A stretch of 25,753 bases of DNA, taken from the NCBI GenBank assembly GCA_016281475.1, contig JAEEIS010000049.1, positions 1 through 25,753 on the forward strand, in the 5' to 3' direction. The translations under genes and the position numbers were made by a program. The notes beneath the pieces are model-generated. The model saw only the letters and a program-made list of their open reading frames with translations, was not told the origin of the DNA and did no database searches. Position 1 is the first letter of the stretch. Every line of letters begins with the position of its first letter. Positions 15,063 through 22,394 of the stretch are shown here, piece by piece. The stretch is from Bacteroidales bacterium (GTDB lineage Bacteria; Bacteroidota; Bacteroidia; Bacteroidales; P3).

Positions 15063-16283
15063 TCAAAAATACATCTTCTCAGGTTGATCTATATTAACAA
15101 TATATTCTATTGGAAGGTAGTCTTTTACCATACATTCTGCTTGATGATATTTGAAAATAGAATCAGTTCGACTCACATAATTTGCTTTTGTTGCAGATAT
15201 GTCAACCTTTTGAAGATCTTCTAGTTCTCCCCCATGATGATGTAGGTTATCTGTGGCATTCATATCTGAGAATAGCGTGTCTTTAAATGCAGCAACATCA
15301 ATTTTGATTTTGAGAAGAACCAATTGGACACCATCACGTTTAGCTTTGTTGTACGCCATGGGATGGTCACTACAGAAACTTAATCTGACATAATCCTCTA
15401 ATGAATATCTCATATCAAGAGACCTAGACGAATTATCACCGCCTGGACTTGGAATATTAATTCCATTTTTTTCGCAGTAATTCCAAGAATAGAGTCCCTG
15501 ATACCTTTTTATCGAATTAATATTATTAATATCTGTAAAGTGATAGAAACATCTAACATTATTGACGTTCAGATAATTAATATAAGCGTGGTAATTTTCT
15601 TTCTTTTGAGTTACAATCCTGTTTAATTCTTCTATCCTACTTGCTTGTACCCTTGCTTCTCTCAGAATCCTCTCTTCGTATGCACGTGCAGCCGTTTCTT
15701 TCTCTCTTTGCCGTTGTTCCTCCTCTTCCTTGATACGTTTTTGCCTCTCACGCTCTGCTTCTTCTGCCGCTTTTCTCCGAGCTTCTTCTACACGAATTCT
15801 TTCCAGCTCTCTTTCTCTTAGAACTACTTTAAGTTGCTGAATGCGATTTCTTAGGGCTTCGAATGTTTCGTTTAAGTCAAATGAATCAAGTTTTTCTAGT
15901 AGCAAAACATTTGAATACAATGCCTTTTCTGCTAAAACAACTGACTCATTTTCAATTAGCTTTTTTGTTTTGTCGAAATTAGCCTCAACTGTAGCATGCA
16001 TCTTCCGCCGACGTTCCTCTTCTTCTTTCTGTCGTTTCTCCTTGAGAAAACTCATAGAGTCCACCTTAATAGACAAATACGGAACGAACGGTTCTATATT
16101 GTGAGCCGCTTTAGTTACCTCCCCGACTCTAAACGTAGGTAAATCTACATCTGGAGATGCCTTTTTCAATTCATATCCGAGCGTATTCGATAGTTTTTGA
16201 AGTTCAACAATTCGATGTTCAATTTTGAGTTCCTCATTCCTATCTGAACTTATCAACTTTCGTATAAAACGGATAATACCCAT
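15063..16283 (-). CDS. Coiled-coil protein with C-terminal DarT-like (DUF4433) DNA ADP-ribosyltransferase domain
   Basis: A 406-residue protein, first gene of the operon. Residues 80-230 are a very charged helical region, including RKAAEEAERERQKRIKEEEE, expected to be a long coiled coil. Residues about 243-406 match the DarT/DUF4433 pattern: CFYHFTDINNINSI (245-258, NAD-site His), a loop with YSLEDYVRLSFCSDHPM (293-309), and FKYHQAECMV (377-386), where Glu383 is in the position of DarT's catalytic glutamate. DarT enzymes attach ADP-ribose from NAD+ to bases in single-stranded DNA and block replication; they need an antitoxin. Normal DarT is about 200 residues, so the N-terminal half is an addition that may dock to the ZorA tail (inference). 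There is no membrane segment. Confidence 0.8.
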   Translation of the reverse strand: MGIIRFIRKLISSDRNEELKIEHRIVELQKLSNTLGYELKKASPDVDLPTFRVGEVTKAAHNIEPFVPYLSIKVDSMSFLKEKRQKEEEERRRKMHATVEANFDKTKKLIENESVVLAEKALYSNVLLLEKLDSFDLNETFEALRNRIQQLKVVLRERELERIRVEEARRKAAEEAERERQKRIKEEEEQRQREKETAARAYEERILREARVQASRIEELNRIVTQKKENYHAYINYLNVNNVRCFYHFTDINNINSIKRYQGLYSWNYCEKNGINIPSPGGDNSSRSLDMRYSLEDYVRLSFCSDHPMAYNKAKRDGVQLVLLKIKIDVAAFKDTLFSDMNATDNLHHHGGELEDLQKVDISATKANYVSRTDSIFKYHQAECMVKDYLPIEYIVNIDQPEKMYF

Positions 16284-16316
16284 ATTGCCATACTATTCTT
16301 TTTTCTAAAAGAAATC

Positions 16317-16341
16317 ATGGCGGTGATTCCCTGAACGCCAT
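16317..16341 (-). terminator. Second terminator-like hairpin just before the operon start
   Basis: Six-bp stem (atggcg / cgccat) with a 13-nt loop, followed on the minus strand by gatttctttt, a T-rich run. It ends about 34 bp before the first start codon (16283). It may be an attenuator hairpin or may hide the translation start; it is too small to be sure. Confidence 0.35.
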
Positions 16342-16369
16342 AGTAAGTGCAGTATCAGCTGAAAAGGTA

Positions 16370-16690
16370 TATAAAAAAGAAGCGCGGGAATCTGCCACTT
16401 TGCTTATCCCGCCGCTGAGGCTCTCGCATTGCCCTTACTACAGAATAAGCAATGCCGAAGCCCACGCGTAATGGATATAGTATTATCACTATATACCAAA
16501 CATGGACGTAGTACATTGCGTTATTGCGGTAGTAATTTGAATTTGCGAGATTCAGCGGCCGCAGATAAAACGCCGTTACAACGTCTTTCTTATATGTCCT
16601 GCCGTGTCCTGCGGGGGTGGCTTTCGGCCATCTCCCGCCCGCTTGGCCCGTCGCTCTCGTCGGGCTTCGGCGGTGCGGAAACGACGGTGC
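16370..16690 (-). ncRNA. Candidate structured leader or small RNA upstream of the operon
   Basis: On the minus strand the segment between the -7 box (16690-16697) and a terminator-like hairpin (16384-16412) is GC-rich and can fold into several stems: 16646-16650 with 16661-16665; 16611-16615 with 16634-16638, enclosing tggc/gcca; 16475-16481 with 16488-16494; and a long 14-nt-arm stem 16419-16432 with 16449-16462 having a 2x2 internal loop. The reading frame spanning it starts before the promoter and has no domain. Either a separate RNA of about 310 nt or the 5' leader of the operon would fit. I do not recognise an Rfam family. Confidence 0.45.
16373..16412 (-). terminator. Terminator-like hairpin within the operon leader
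   Basis: Minus strand: stem gcggga / tcccgc (16407-16412 with 16384-16389), 17-nt loop, then gcttcttttttatata. The run of six T (16373-16378) after a GC stem is typical of an intrinsic terminator. It lies about 100 bp before the operon's first codon, with no obvious promoter in between. Confidence 0.5.
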
Positions 16691-16697
16691 AAATATA
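16690..16697 (-). promoter_or_regulatory. -7 box for the leader and five-gene operon
   Basis: The minus strand reads TATATTTG, matching TAnnTTTG, within aaaaaatgcgTATATTTGcaccg. No good -33 TTTG is seen. A similar context (gcgTATCTTTGcaccg) occurs at 9960-9977 in the debris zone. It is the only good promoter candidate in front of the operon. Confidence 0.5.
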
Positions 16698-16867
16698 CGC
16701 ATTTTTTTCTGATATTCTTGCCTCTTCACGAAAAATTATCTATAGAATGCTTATTATCACAAATTTACATTATTCTAATTCACAGACAATTCGTGTCCAT
16801 TTCGCGACGATTTGTGCTTTTCCTAGCCAAAAAAGAGGTTTATCCTTCTACTCACCGATATTTGATG

Positions 16868-17126
16868 GGTTCTATTTTTTATCGCCTGACGGCGAGAAAT
16901 TGAACAAAATTGTAAATAAACATTTTCGCTCTAGTACATAGTCTGACTGATTTTTGGCAATTCTTATCATTGTCGCGTCTCTTCGAGACGCAGTTTCGTT
17001 ACGTTTTGACTCTCACCGCACTGCGCATTTTTGAGGTATTGCTCCCTTTGGTCGCGACACCGTACAAAACTGCTTGTACGGTGTTATTAATGGTCACACC
17101 TCTTCGAGGTGATTTATAGAAGTTCC
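16868..17126. repeat. Right, inverted copy of the composite palindromic repeat
   Basis: Reverse complement of the block at 8005-8139, in the same order: ggttctatttttt, tcgcc-tgac-ggcga (16882-16895), gaaattgaacaaaattg, cgctctag, tgactgatttttggcaa, and tttatagaagttcc. It additionally carries three perfect hairpins: gcgtctc-ttc-gagacgc (16975-16991), acaccgtacaa-6 nt-ttgtacggtgt (17057-17084) and cacctc-ttc-gaggtg (17097-17111). No gene is supported here. Confidence 0.75.
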
Positions 17127-17162
17127 ATTTATGTAATGATTAAAAAATAAGGTGTAACGATA

Positions 17163-17235
17163 ATGGGGAGTTAAAGTGGACAATACCTTTTGCGACAACG
17201 TTGTACACAATTGTTTTGTCCATTTTAACTCCCAT
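17163..17235. repeat. Inverted repeat with about 20-bp arms
   Basis: Left arm atggggagttaaagtggaca (from 17163, arm ends 17183) pairs with ttgtccattttaactcccat (17216-17235), with one base skipped and one mismatch. The 32-nt spacer contains the palindrome acaacgttgt. It could be a strong transcription barrier or the ends of a tiny MITE-like element. Neighbouring 17236-17400 shows no gene or motif. Confidence 0.6.
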
Positions 17236-17400
17236 TTTTACTCCTTATTGCTGTATGTTATTTTTTTACTTTTACTTAATGGCGGCATCCTGTGGCTGTG
17301 AGGAGACATTGGTCTTCCCCCTACGTGGCTCCCGAGAGCAGTCCATTTTTCAAGAATACAACAAGGGTTGTTCATCGCTATAGGAGCCTTAAAGGGTCTG

Positions 17401-17460
17401 CCAATCGGTAAAAATCGGTAGAATTCGGTAGGAATCCGTACGGATGCGTAGAAATCGGTA
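17401..17460. repeat. Six tandem 10-bp repeats (RRAATCGGTA-like)
   Basis: Six consecutive decamers: ccaatcggta, aaaatcggta, gaattcggta, ggaatccgta, cggatgcgta, gaaatcggta. All end in cggta or a one-base variant of it (ccgta, gcgta). The period is exactly 10 bp, about one DNA helical turn. The block lies between the TonB receptor gene's terminator and the right island repeat, outside any supported gene. Confidence 0.7.
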
Positions 17461-17489
17461 CATGGCAGAAAAAATAATAGTATGGCACG

Positions 17490-17521
17490 AAAAAAAGCCC
17501 GGTGTCGTGAAGACATCGGGC
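17490..17521 (-). terminator. Intrinsic terminator of the TonB receptor gene
   Basis: Minus strand: gcccgatgtc, loop ttcac, gacaccgggc (10-bp stem with one G-T pair; 17512-17521 with 17497-17506) followed at once by seven T (17490-17496). It is about 60 bp after the receptor's stop codon. Confidence 0.85.
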
Positions 17522-17581
17522 TCAATGAACAAATGAATACGGATTGACCCTGGGCGGGGCCAACCTGAGATGAAAAAGATT

Positions 17582-20500
17582 TTAGAATGAGTAGCGGCAG
17601 TGCAGCAACAGGTTCCAAGTGGAGAGGAAGTTGCTGTAGTTATGCCAGTTGGGTTCGTTGAAGGTGTAGCTGCCGTTCTTGTACTGCAGGATGGTCTCGC
17701 TGCTGAGCTGCTTGTAGCAGCCCCACTCGCTGTTGATGAGGTTGGCGACGTTGTTGACATCGGCACCGATCTGGAGGGTGGTCTTGCGGCCGCCTACGTT
17801 GAAGTAGAACTCCTGGTCGATACGGAAGTTGATGCGGTTGGTCCAGGGGCAGAGGGCGCCGTTGCGGAGGCTGTATTCGCCACGATGTGCGCTGAGGTAC
17901 TTGTCGCCAGCGATGAAGGCCTCGTAGGCGTCGCGGTTGGCATTGTCGGCAAAGGGCATGGCGGCGAGTTCTTCCTCAGTGGGGATATAGATGAGCTGGG
18001 CGGTGCTGATGCCGGTGTTCTGGTCGGTGGTCATCAGGTAGGAGTGACGGGCCTGGTTGTAGCTGCCCACATAGCCGATATTGGAGCCTTCGTAGAAGAG
18101 GCCGAGCTTGGTGGCGGTGTAGGGGCCTTCGTAGATGCTATAGCCGACACTGGCAATGAGACGGTTGGGGGTGACATAGTAGGAGTAGCCGAGTTCGGGG
18201 CTGTTGTCGCCGTTGCGACGATAGAGCTGGGCGATGTTGTAGACCTGGTCGCCGGCACCGTCGGTGACGGACATGCTGAAGCTGTGGGTGTAGGCAGCCA
18301 TGAGGTCGAGGCCCCATGCGAAGTTCTTGCTCAGCTGTGCGGTGACGGAGAGGTACTGGCCGTGGAGGTCGTTGGCGTTGAAGAGATAGTAGCCGCTCAT
18401 CTTACCGCCGGCGTTGTTGCGGATGTTCTCGCTGACGTAGGTGTGGCGTGCTTCGGGCTCGCCGGGGAGGGTCACATCGTCGCCATACTTGTAGCCGAGG
18501 GTGGTGGCTACGACTTCGTTGAAGTTGTAGGAGTAGATGCCTTCGAGGGTTCCCTTGATGCCGAAGGGGAGCTTGGCATCGATGGCAGCGGAGGTCTTCC
18601 AGCTGGTGGGCATGCGGAGGTCCTTAGCCAGGATGGTGGTGGCGGTGGGAGCTGCGAGGTCCTGCTGGTGGAAGGGGTTGCCTTCGTAGATGCTGTTGAT
18701 GATGTCGGTGCGGTTGGCAGCGAAGGGGTACACCTGCTGGCCGGTCTGGAGGTTGGCGATGTACTGGTACTGGAGCACGTTGGCGTTGCCAGCGGCACTG
18801 ACGAGCCAGACGTTGGGGATGCGGCCGGTGAAGAGGCCGGTACCGCCGCGGACGACGAGCTTACGATCCTTGGTCACGTCCCAGTTGAAGCCGATACGGG
18901 GCGAGAGGTTGACGCGGAGGCCGGGGAGGTCGTCGGTGCTGAGGCCGGCGAAGGAGCTGTTGGGGTTGGCAGCGGCGATGTCGGCGAAGTCCTTGTTGAA
19001 GTTGTTGTTGCCGTGGAAGCTGACCATGGGCATTTCAATACGCAGACCGGCGGTGAGCTTAAAGTATTTGCTGAACTCCATCTCGTCCTGTGCGTAGAGG
19101 GAGGCCTGGTTGAAGTCGATGGTGGGATAGACGGTGGCGGTGGGGTCGTCGAGGTTGGCGTGGGTGATCATCATCGAGAGGGGCAGGCCGCCATTCTTGA
19201 AGGTCTCCCAGGAGTCGAAGATGTACCAGCCGGCACCGCCCTGCATGAAGCCGTTGACGGCAGTGTTGGTCTCATACTGCGCACCGGCGATGATGTTGTG
19301 GATGCCGGTGGTGTAGGTGACCTCGTCGGTGAAGTTGTAGGTGTTGACGCGACGGGTGTTCATGTAGGTGAAGGGGTCGATACCGAAGGTGGTGTAGAAG
19401 GCATATTGGGTCTCGCCGTTGGCGTCCTTGTAGGGCTCGAGGATGTCGACCGTGGGGAAGAGGTTGCCGTCGTAGGAACGGGGTTCGTTCTGGTAGGACC
19501 AAGTGGCACGGAGGGTGTTGGTACCCTTGCCGCCGAAGATACGGCTGTTCAATTCAGCTGCCAAGGAGGTGAAGTTCTGCTCCTGGTAGTAGCGGGCCGA
19601 CTTGAAGTAGAGCGAGTATTCGGACTGACGGCCCTGACTGTTGCGGTTGAAGGTGTAGTCGGTGCCATTGATGTTGACGGTGGTGTTGGTGCCGCCGATG
19701 GGGCTCATGGAAGAGGAGGGCTGATTAGAGGTGTAGGAGTGGGTGTGGCTGAAACGGAGGTTGAAGTTGTTGTTGGCGTTGATGTTCCAGTCTAAACGAG
19801 CCAACACCTTATAGTCGGGGGTGCTGAGGGAGTAGTCCTGATAGGGACCCGGATCGTAGCCATACTTTTCCTTAAGGAATGAGGCAATTTCATCCATACG
19901 TGCCTCGGTGGGACGGTTGAAGGTGGTGCTGCCACCCCAATCGTCGGCCTCGCTGGCGCGGGCACGGCGGGTGGAGCCGGGCACATTGTCCATGGTGTAT
20001 TCGGCATTGACGAAGAAGAAGAGCTTGTCCTTGATGATGGGGCCGCTGAGGGTGACACCCGTGATATTGTTGAGGAACTCGCTGTTGGGCAGGGTGTCCT
20101 TGCCAACCACAATGCCGCGCATGGCGTCGTTGGTGAAGTAGTCGTAGACGGAGGCGTGCCAGTCGTTGCTACCGTGCTTGGTGACGACGTTGATGGCACC
20201 GCCCTGGAAGCCGCTATGACGCACATCGTAGGGGGTGAGGTTGATGGAGATCTGGTCGATAGCGTCGATGGAGATGGGGCTGCCGCCTGCGGGGAGGTTG
20301 GAGCCGATACCAAAGGCGTTGTTGAACGAGGCACCGTCGACGGTGACGGTGGAGCCACGGTAGTTGCCGCCACCGGCAGCGAAGCCGCCACCCACCACAG
20401 AGGCCTGCGGGGTGAGCTTCATGATGTCGTTCATGCTACGGCTGGTGGTGGGGATTTTCTCAATCAGACGGTTGTCGATGGTGGTGTTGGCACCGGAGTT

Positions 20501-20899
20501 CTGGATGTCCATGTTGCTGCTGGCGCCTTCGGCGGTGACCGTTACCGCCTCGAGGGTGGTAGAAGTAACATTGAGTTTGAAGTCGACCACAACGGTTCCG
20601 CTCAGAGGAGCATACACGTTAGTGACAGCAAAGGGCTGGTGGCCCATCATCTCGGCCTTGATGGTGTAGGGGCCGCCCGCGACAACACCGTTGATGCGGT
20701 AGGAGCCATCACGGTTGGAGAAGGCATGATAGGTGATTCCCGTGGGTTTGTAGACCGCGGTAATCATCGCATCCTGCAAATTGCCATTGGCATCGGTGAC
20801 GTGACCGGCAATGGAAGCGGTTGTCGACTGGGCATAGGCCGTTGTGGAGAACAGCACGCCGAGGAGGACAACAAGCAAACTTTTAATTGTCTTACTCAT
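17582..20899 (-). CDS. Oar-like TonB-dependent outer-membrane receptor
   Basis: A 1105-residue outer-membrane protein of the TonB-dependent family with an N-terminal carboxypeptidase-regulatory-like domain. Residues 1-23 are a signal peptide (SLLVVLLGVLFSTTAYAQ). About 26-112 is the regulatory domain, with IAGHVTDANGNLQDA and FSNRDGSYRINGVVAGGPY. About 115-235 is the plug, with IPTTSRSMNDIMKLTPQ, VTVDGASFNNAFG and GGAINVVTKHGSNDW. The remainder is a beta-barrel rich in Tyr, Asn and aromatic strand ends, closing in LLLHCRYSF with a terminal Phe. It resembles Oar-type receptors rather than SusC, and no SusD partner follows. Substrate unknown. It begins 64 bp after the nucleoside-transporter stop, so the two could be co-transcribed; a strong terminator follows. 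Confidence 0.92.
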   Translation of the reverse strand: MSKTIKSLLVVLLGVLFSTTAYAQSTTASIAGHVTDANGNLQDAMITAVYKPTGITYHAFSNRDGSYRINGVVAGGPYTIKAEMMGHQPFAVTNVYAPLSGTVVVDFKLNVTSTTLEAVTVTAEGASSNMDIQNSGANTTIDNRLIEKIPTTSRSMNDIMKLTPQASVVGGGFAAGGGNYRGSTVTVDGASFNNAFGIGSNLPAGGSPISIDAIDQISINLTPYDVRHSGFQGGAINVVTKHGSNDWHASVYDYFTNDAMRGIVVGKDTLPNSEFLNNITGVTLSGPIIKDKLFFFVNAEYTMDNVPGSTRRARASEADDWGGSTTFNRPTEARMDEIASFLKEKYGYDPGPYQDYSLSTPDYKVLARLDWNINANNNFNLRFSHTHSYTSNQPSSSMSPIGGTNTTVNINGTDYTFNRNSQGRQSEYSLYFKSARYYQEQNFTSLAAELNSRIFGGKGTNTLRATWSYQNEPRSYDGNLFPTVDILEPYKDANGETQYAFYTTFGIDPFTYMNTRRVNTYNFTDEVTYTTGIHNIIAGAQYETNTAVNGFMQGGAGWYIFDSWETFKNGGLPLSMMITHANLDDPTATVYPTIDFNQASLYAQDEMEFSKYFKLTAGLRIEMPMVSFHGNNNFNKDFADIAAANPNSSFAGLSTDDLPGLRVNLSPRIGFNWDVTKDRKLVVRGGTGLFTGRIPNVWLVSAAGNANVLQYQYIANLQTGQQVYPFAANRTDIINSIYEGNPFHQQDLAAPTATTILAKDLRMPTSWKTSAAIDAKLPFGIKGTLEGIYSYNFNEVVATTLGYKYGDDVTLPGEPEARHTYVSENIRNNAGGKMSGYYLFNANDLHGQYLSVTAQLSKNFAWGLDLMAAYTHSFSMSVTDGAGDQVYNIAQLYRRNGDNSPELGYSYYVTPNRLIASVGYSIYEGPYTATKLGLFYEGSNIGYVGSYNQARHSYLMTTDQNTGISTAQLIYIPTEEELAAMPFADNANRDAYEAFIAGDKYLSAHRGEYSLRNGALCPWTNRINFRIDQEFYFNVGGRKTTLQIGADVNNVANLINSEWGCYKQLSSETILQYKNGSYTFNEPNWHNYSNFLSTWNLLLHCRYSF

Positions 20900-20963
20900 G
20901 ATTGAATTGTTTTGATTGATATTAAGGATTAATTAACATTTATTCTTTCTTGAGACTATGATC

Positions 20964-22241
20964 CTATCTTTTATTTGTCTCAGGGAATTTTTCCTCCTTG
21001 AAGCACACAGCAAATAGAACCGCAACCAGCAGCGCGTAGGCGGCAAAGATATACCATGCCGTACTCCAGCTAGGTTCGGCCGCATAAACCACATAGTGGT
21101 TGACCACTTTACCTGCCGCCCAGGTGCCGAGGGTGGCCCCCAGACCGTTGGTCATCAGCATGAAGAGCCCTTGTGCCGACGAACGGATGTCGTCGGATGT
21201 GGCATACTCCACATACAGCGAACCGGAGATATTGAAGAAGTCAAAGGCCACGCCATAGACAATGCAGCTGAGTATCAGCATCCACACGCCACTGCCCGTA
21301 TCACCCGCACCGAACAGACCGAACCTTAACACCCACGCCACCATCGAGATAAGCATCACTTTCTTGATGCCAAACTTGCGCAGGAACAAGGGGATAAGCA
21401 GAATGCAGAGGGTCTCGGACAGCTGGCTCAACGATATAAGCGCGTTTGCATTGTGAGCCCCCCAGGTGTCGGCAAATTCAGCCACATCCTTAAAATGGGT
21501 GATGTAGGAATTGGCATAGCCGTTAGTAATCTGCAACGACGCACCCAGGAACATGGAGAAGAGGAAGAAGATGGCGAACTTGGGTTCTTTGAACAGGCGG
21601 AAAGCACTCAGGCCTGACGCTTCGGCAAATGAGCGCGAGGGCTTCTCCTTCCCTAGACAGGGACAAGGCGTAAGAGTAAGTGCGTAGACACTGAGCAACA
21701 GGCTCAACGCACCCGACAGCAGAAACTGCTCGTGGGAATGCTGAAACTGCACCCCTTGCCCATTCTTGATAAAGTTCACCGCCAGCATACAGCAGATAAA
21801 CCCTATTGTACCGAACACCCTAATGGGAGGGAAATGCTTGACCGAATCGAGACCAGCCACATCCAATGCCGTATATGCCACAGAGTTGGATATGGCGATT
21901 GTCGGCATGAAGAATGCCACGCTTACAGTATATAGGGCAAAGAAAGGTCCAAACTGAAGATTACCCGCATTCGTCATCGCATACACACCGGCAGCCACCA
22001 TAAAGAGGCCTGCGATGCCATGACAAAGCGAAAGCACCTTTTGAGCCTGTATCCATTTGTCTGCCACAATGCCCATCAATGCCGGCATGAAAATGGACAC
22101 GATGCCCTGTACGGCAAAGAAAAGCCATATCTTGTCGACAAGTCCTGCCCCATACAGGTATCCTCCCATCGAGGTGAGGTAGGCTCCCCAAATGGCAAAT
22201 TCGAGGAAGTTCATTATTATCAGACGCAGCTTGATATTCAT
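20964..22241 (-). CDS. MFS nucleoside:H+ symporter-like permease
   Basis: A 425-residue inner-membrane protein with about 12 hydrophobic segments, of the nucleoside:H+ symporter (NupG/XapB-like) group. The opening MNIKLRLIIMNFLEFAIWGAY with GGYLYGAG is characteristic, as are LMGIVADKWI (MFS loop 2-3) and LFLRKFGIKKVMLISM. The start at 22241 is preferred because it places the first helix directly after a short basic N-terminus; the longer frame from 22280 adds 13 atypical residues and begins close to the -7 box. It has its own promoter (22278-22285). A secreted 5'-nucleotidase gene lies 153 bp upstream, so nucleoside uptake is the natural substrate guess. Confidence 0.88.
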   Translation of the reverse strand: MNIKLRLIIMNFLEFAIWGAYLTSMGGYLYGAGLVDKIWLFFAVQGIVSIFMPALMGIVADKWIQAQKVLSLCHGIAGLFMVAAGVYAMTNAGNLQFGPFFALYTVSVAFFMPTIAISNSVAYTALDVAGLDSVKHFPPIRVFGTIGFICCMLAVNFIKNGQGVQFQHSHEQFLLSGALSLLLSVYALTLTPCPCLGKEKPSRSFAEASGLSAFRLFKEPKFAIFFLFSMFLGASLQITNGYANSYITHFKDVAEFADTWGAHNANALISLSQLSETLCILLIPLFLRKFGIKKVMLISMVAWVLRFGLFGAGDTGSGVWMLILSCIVYGVAFDFFNISGSLYVEYATSDDIRSSAQGLFMLMTNGLGATLGTWAAGKVVNHYVVYAAEPSWSTAWYIFAAYALLVAVLFAVCFKEEKFPETNKR

Positions 22242-22277
22242 GGCAATATTACATATAAGTTCAACTAAATTAAAATG

Positions 22278-22285
22278 CAAAAATA
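22278..22285 (-). promoter_or_regulatory. -7 box of the nucleoside transporter gene
   Basis: The minus strand reads TATTTTTG, matching TAnnTTTG, about 37 bp before the chosen start at 22241. A TTTG is present upstream but at only 15 bp. Confidence 0.5.
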
Positions 22286-22394
22286 CGAAAATTATCTAAA
22301 CAAACATAGCCCTGCGCAACAATAATAAAAAAATTAACATTTTTCGGTTGGCAAAAGCATCGGGCAAGAAATATAAAACCGTCACATTCAAAGA

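Noticed and set aside
16355..16729. A 124-codon minus-strand reading frame in the operon leader
   Set aside because: It starts upstream of the only promoter box, runs through several RNA-like stems and ends in the T-run of the terminator-like hairpin. No domain is recognisable, so I treat the region as structured RNA. A short peptide in it cannot be fully excluded.
8005..17126. The repeat-bounded island as a composite transposon
   Set aside because: The flanking repeats encode no transposase, no integrase is present inside, and no target-site duplication is visible. I keep only the weaker claim of inverted flanking repeats.
17401..17460. Tandem decamers considered as a CRISPR array
   Set aside because: Units are 10 bp without spacers, and no cas gene is in the window.
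17600..19795. A 731-codon plus-strand reading frame rich in V, G, E and D
   Set aside because: It is the antisense shadow of the TonB receptor gene. Its composition is low-complexity, no domain is visible, and the minus-strand protein has clear family motifs.
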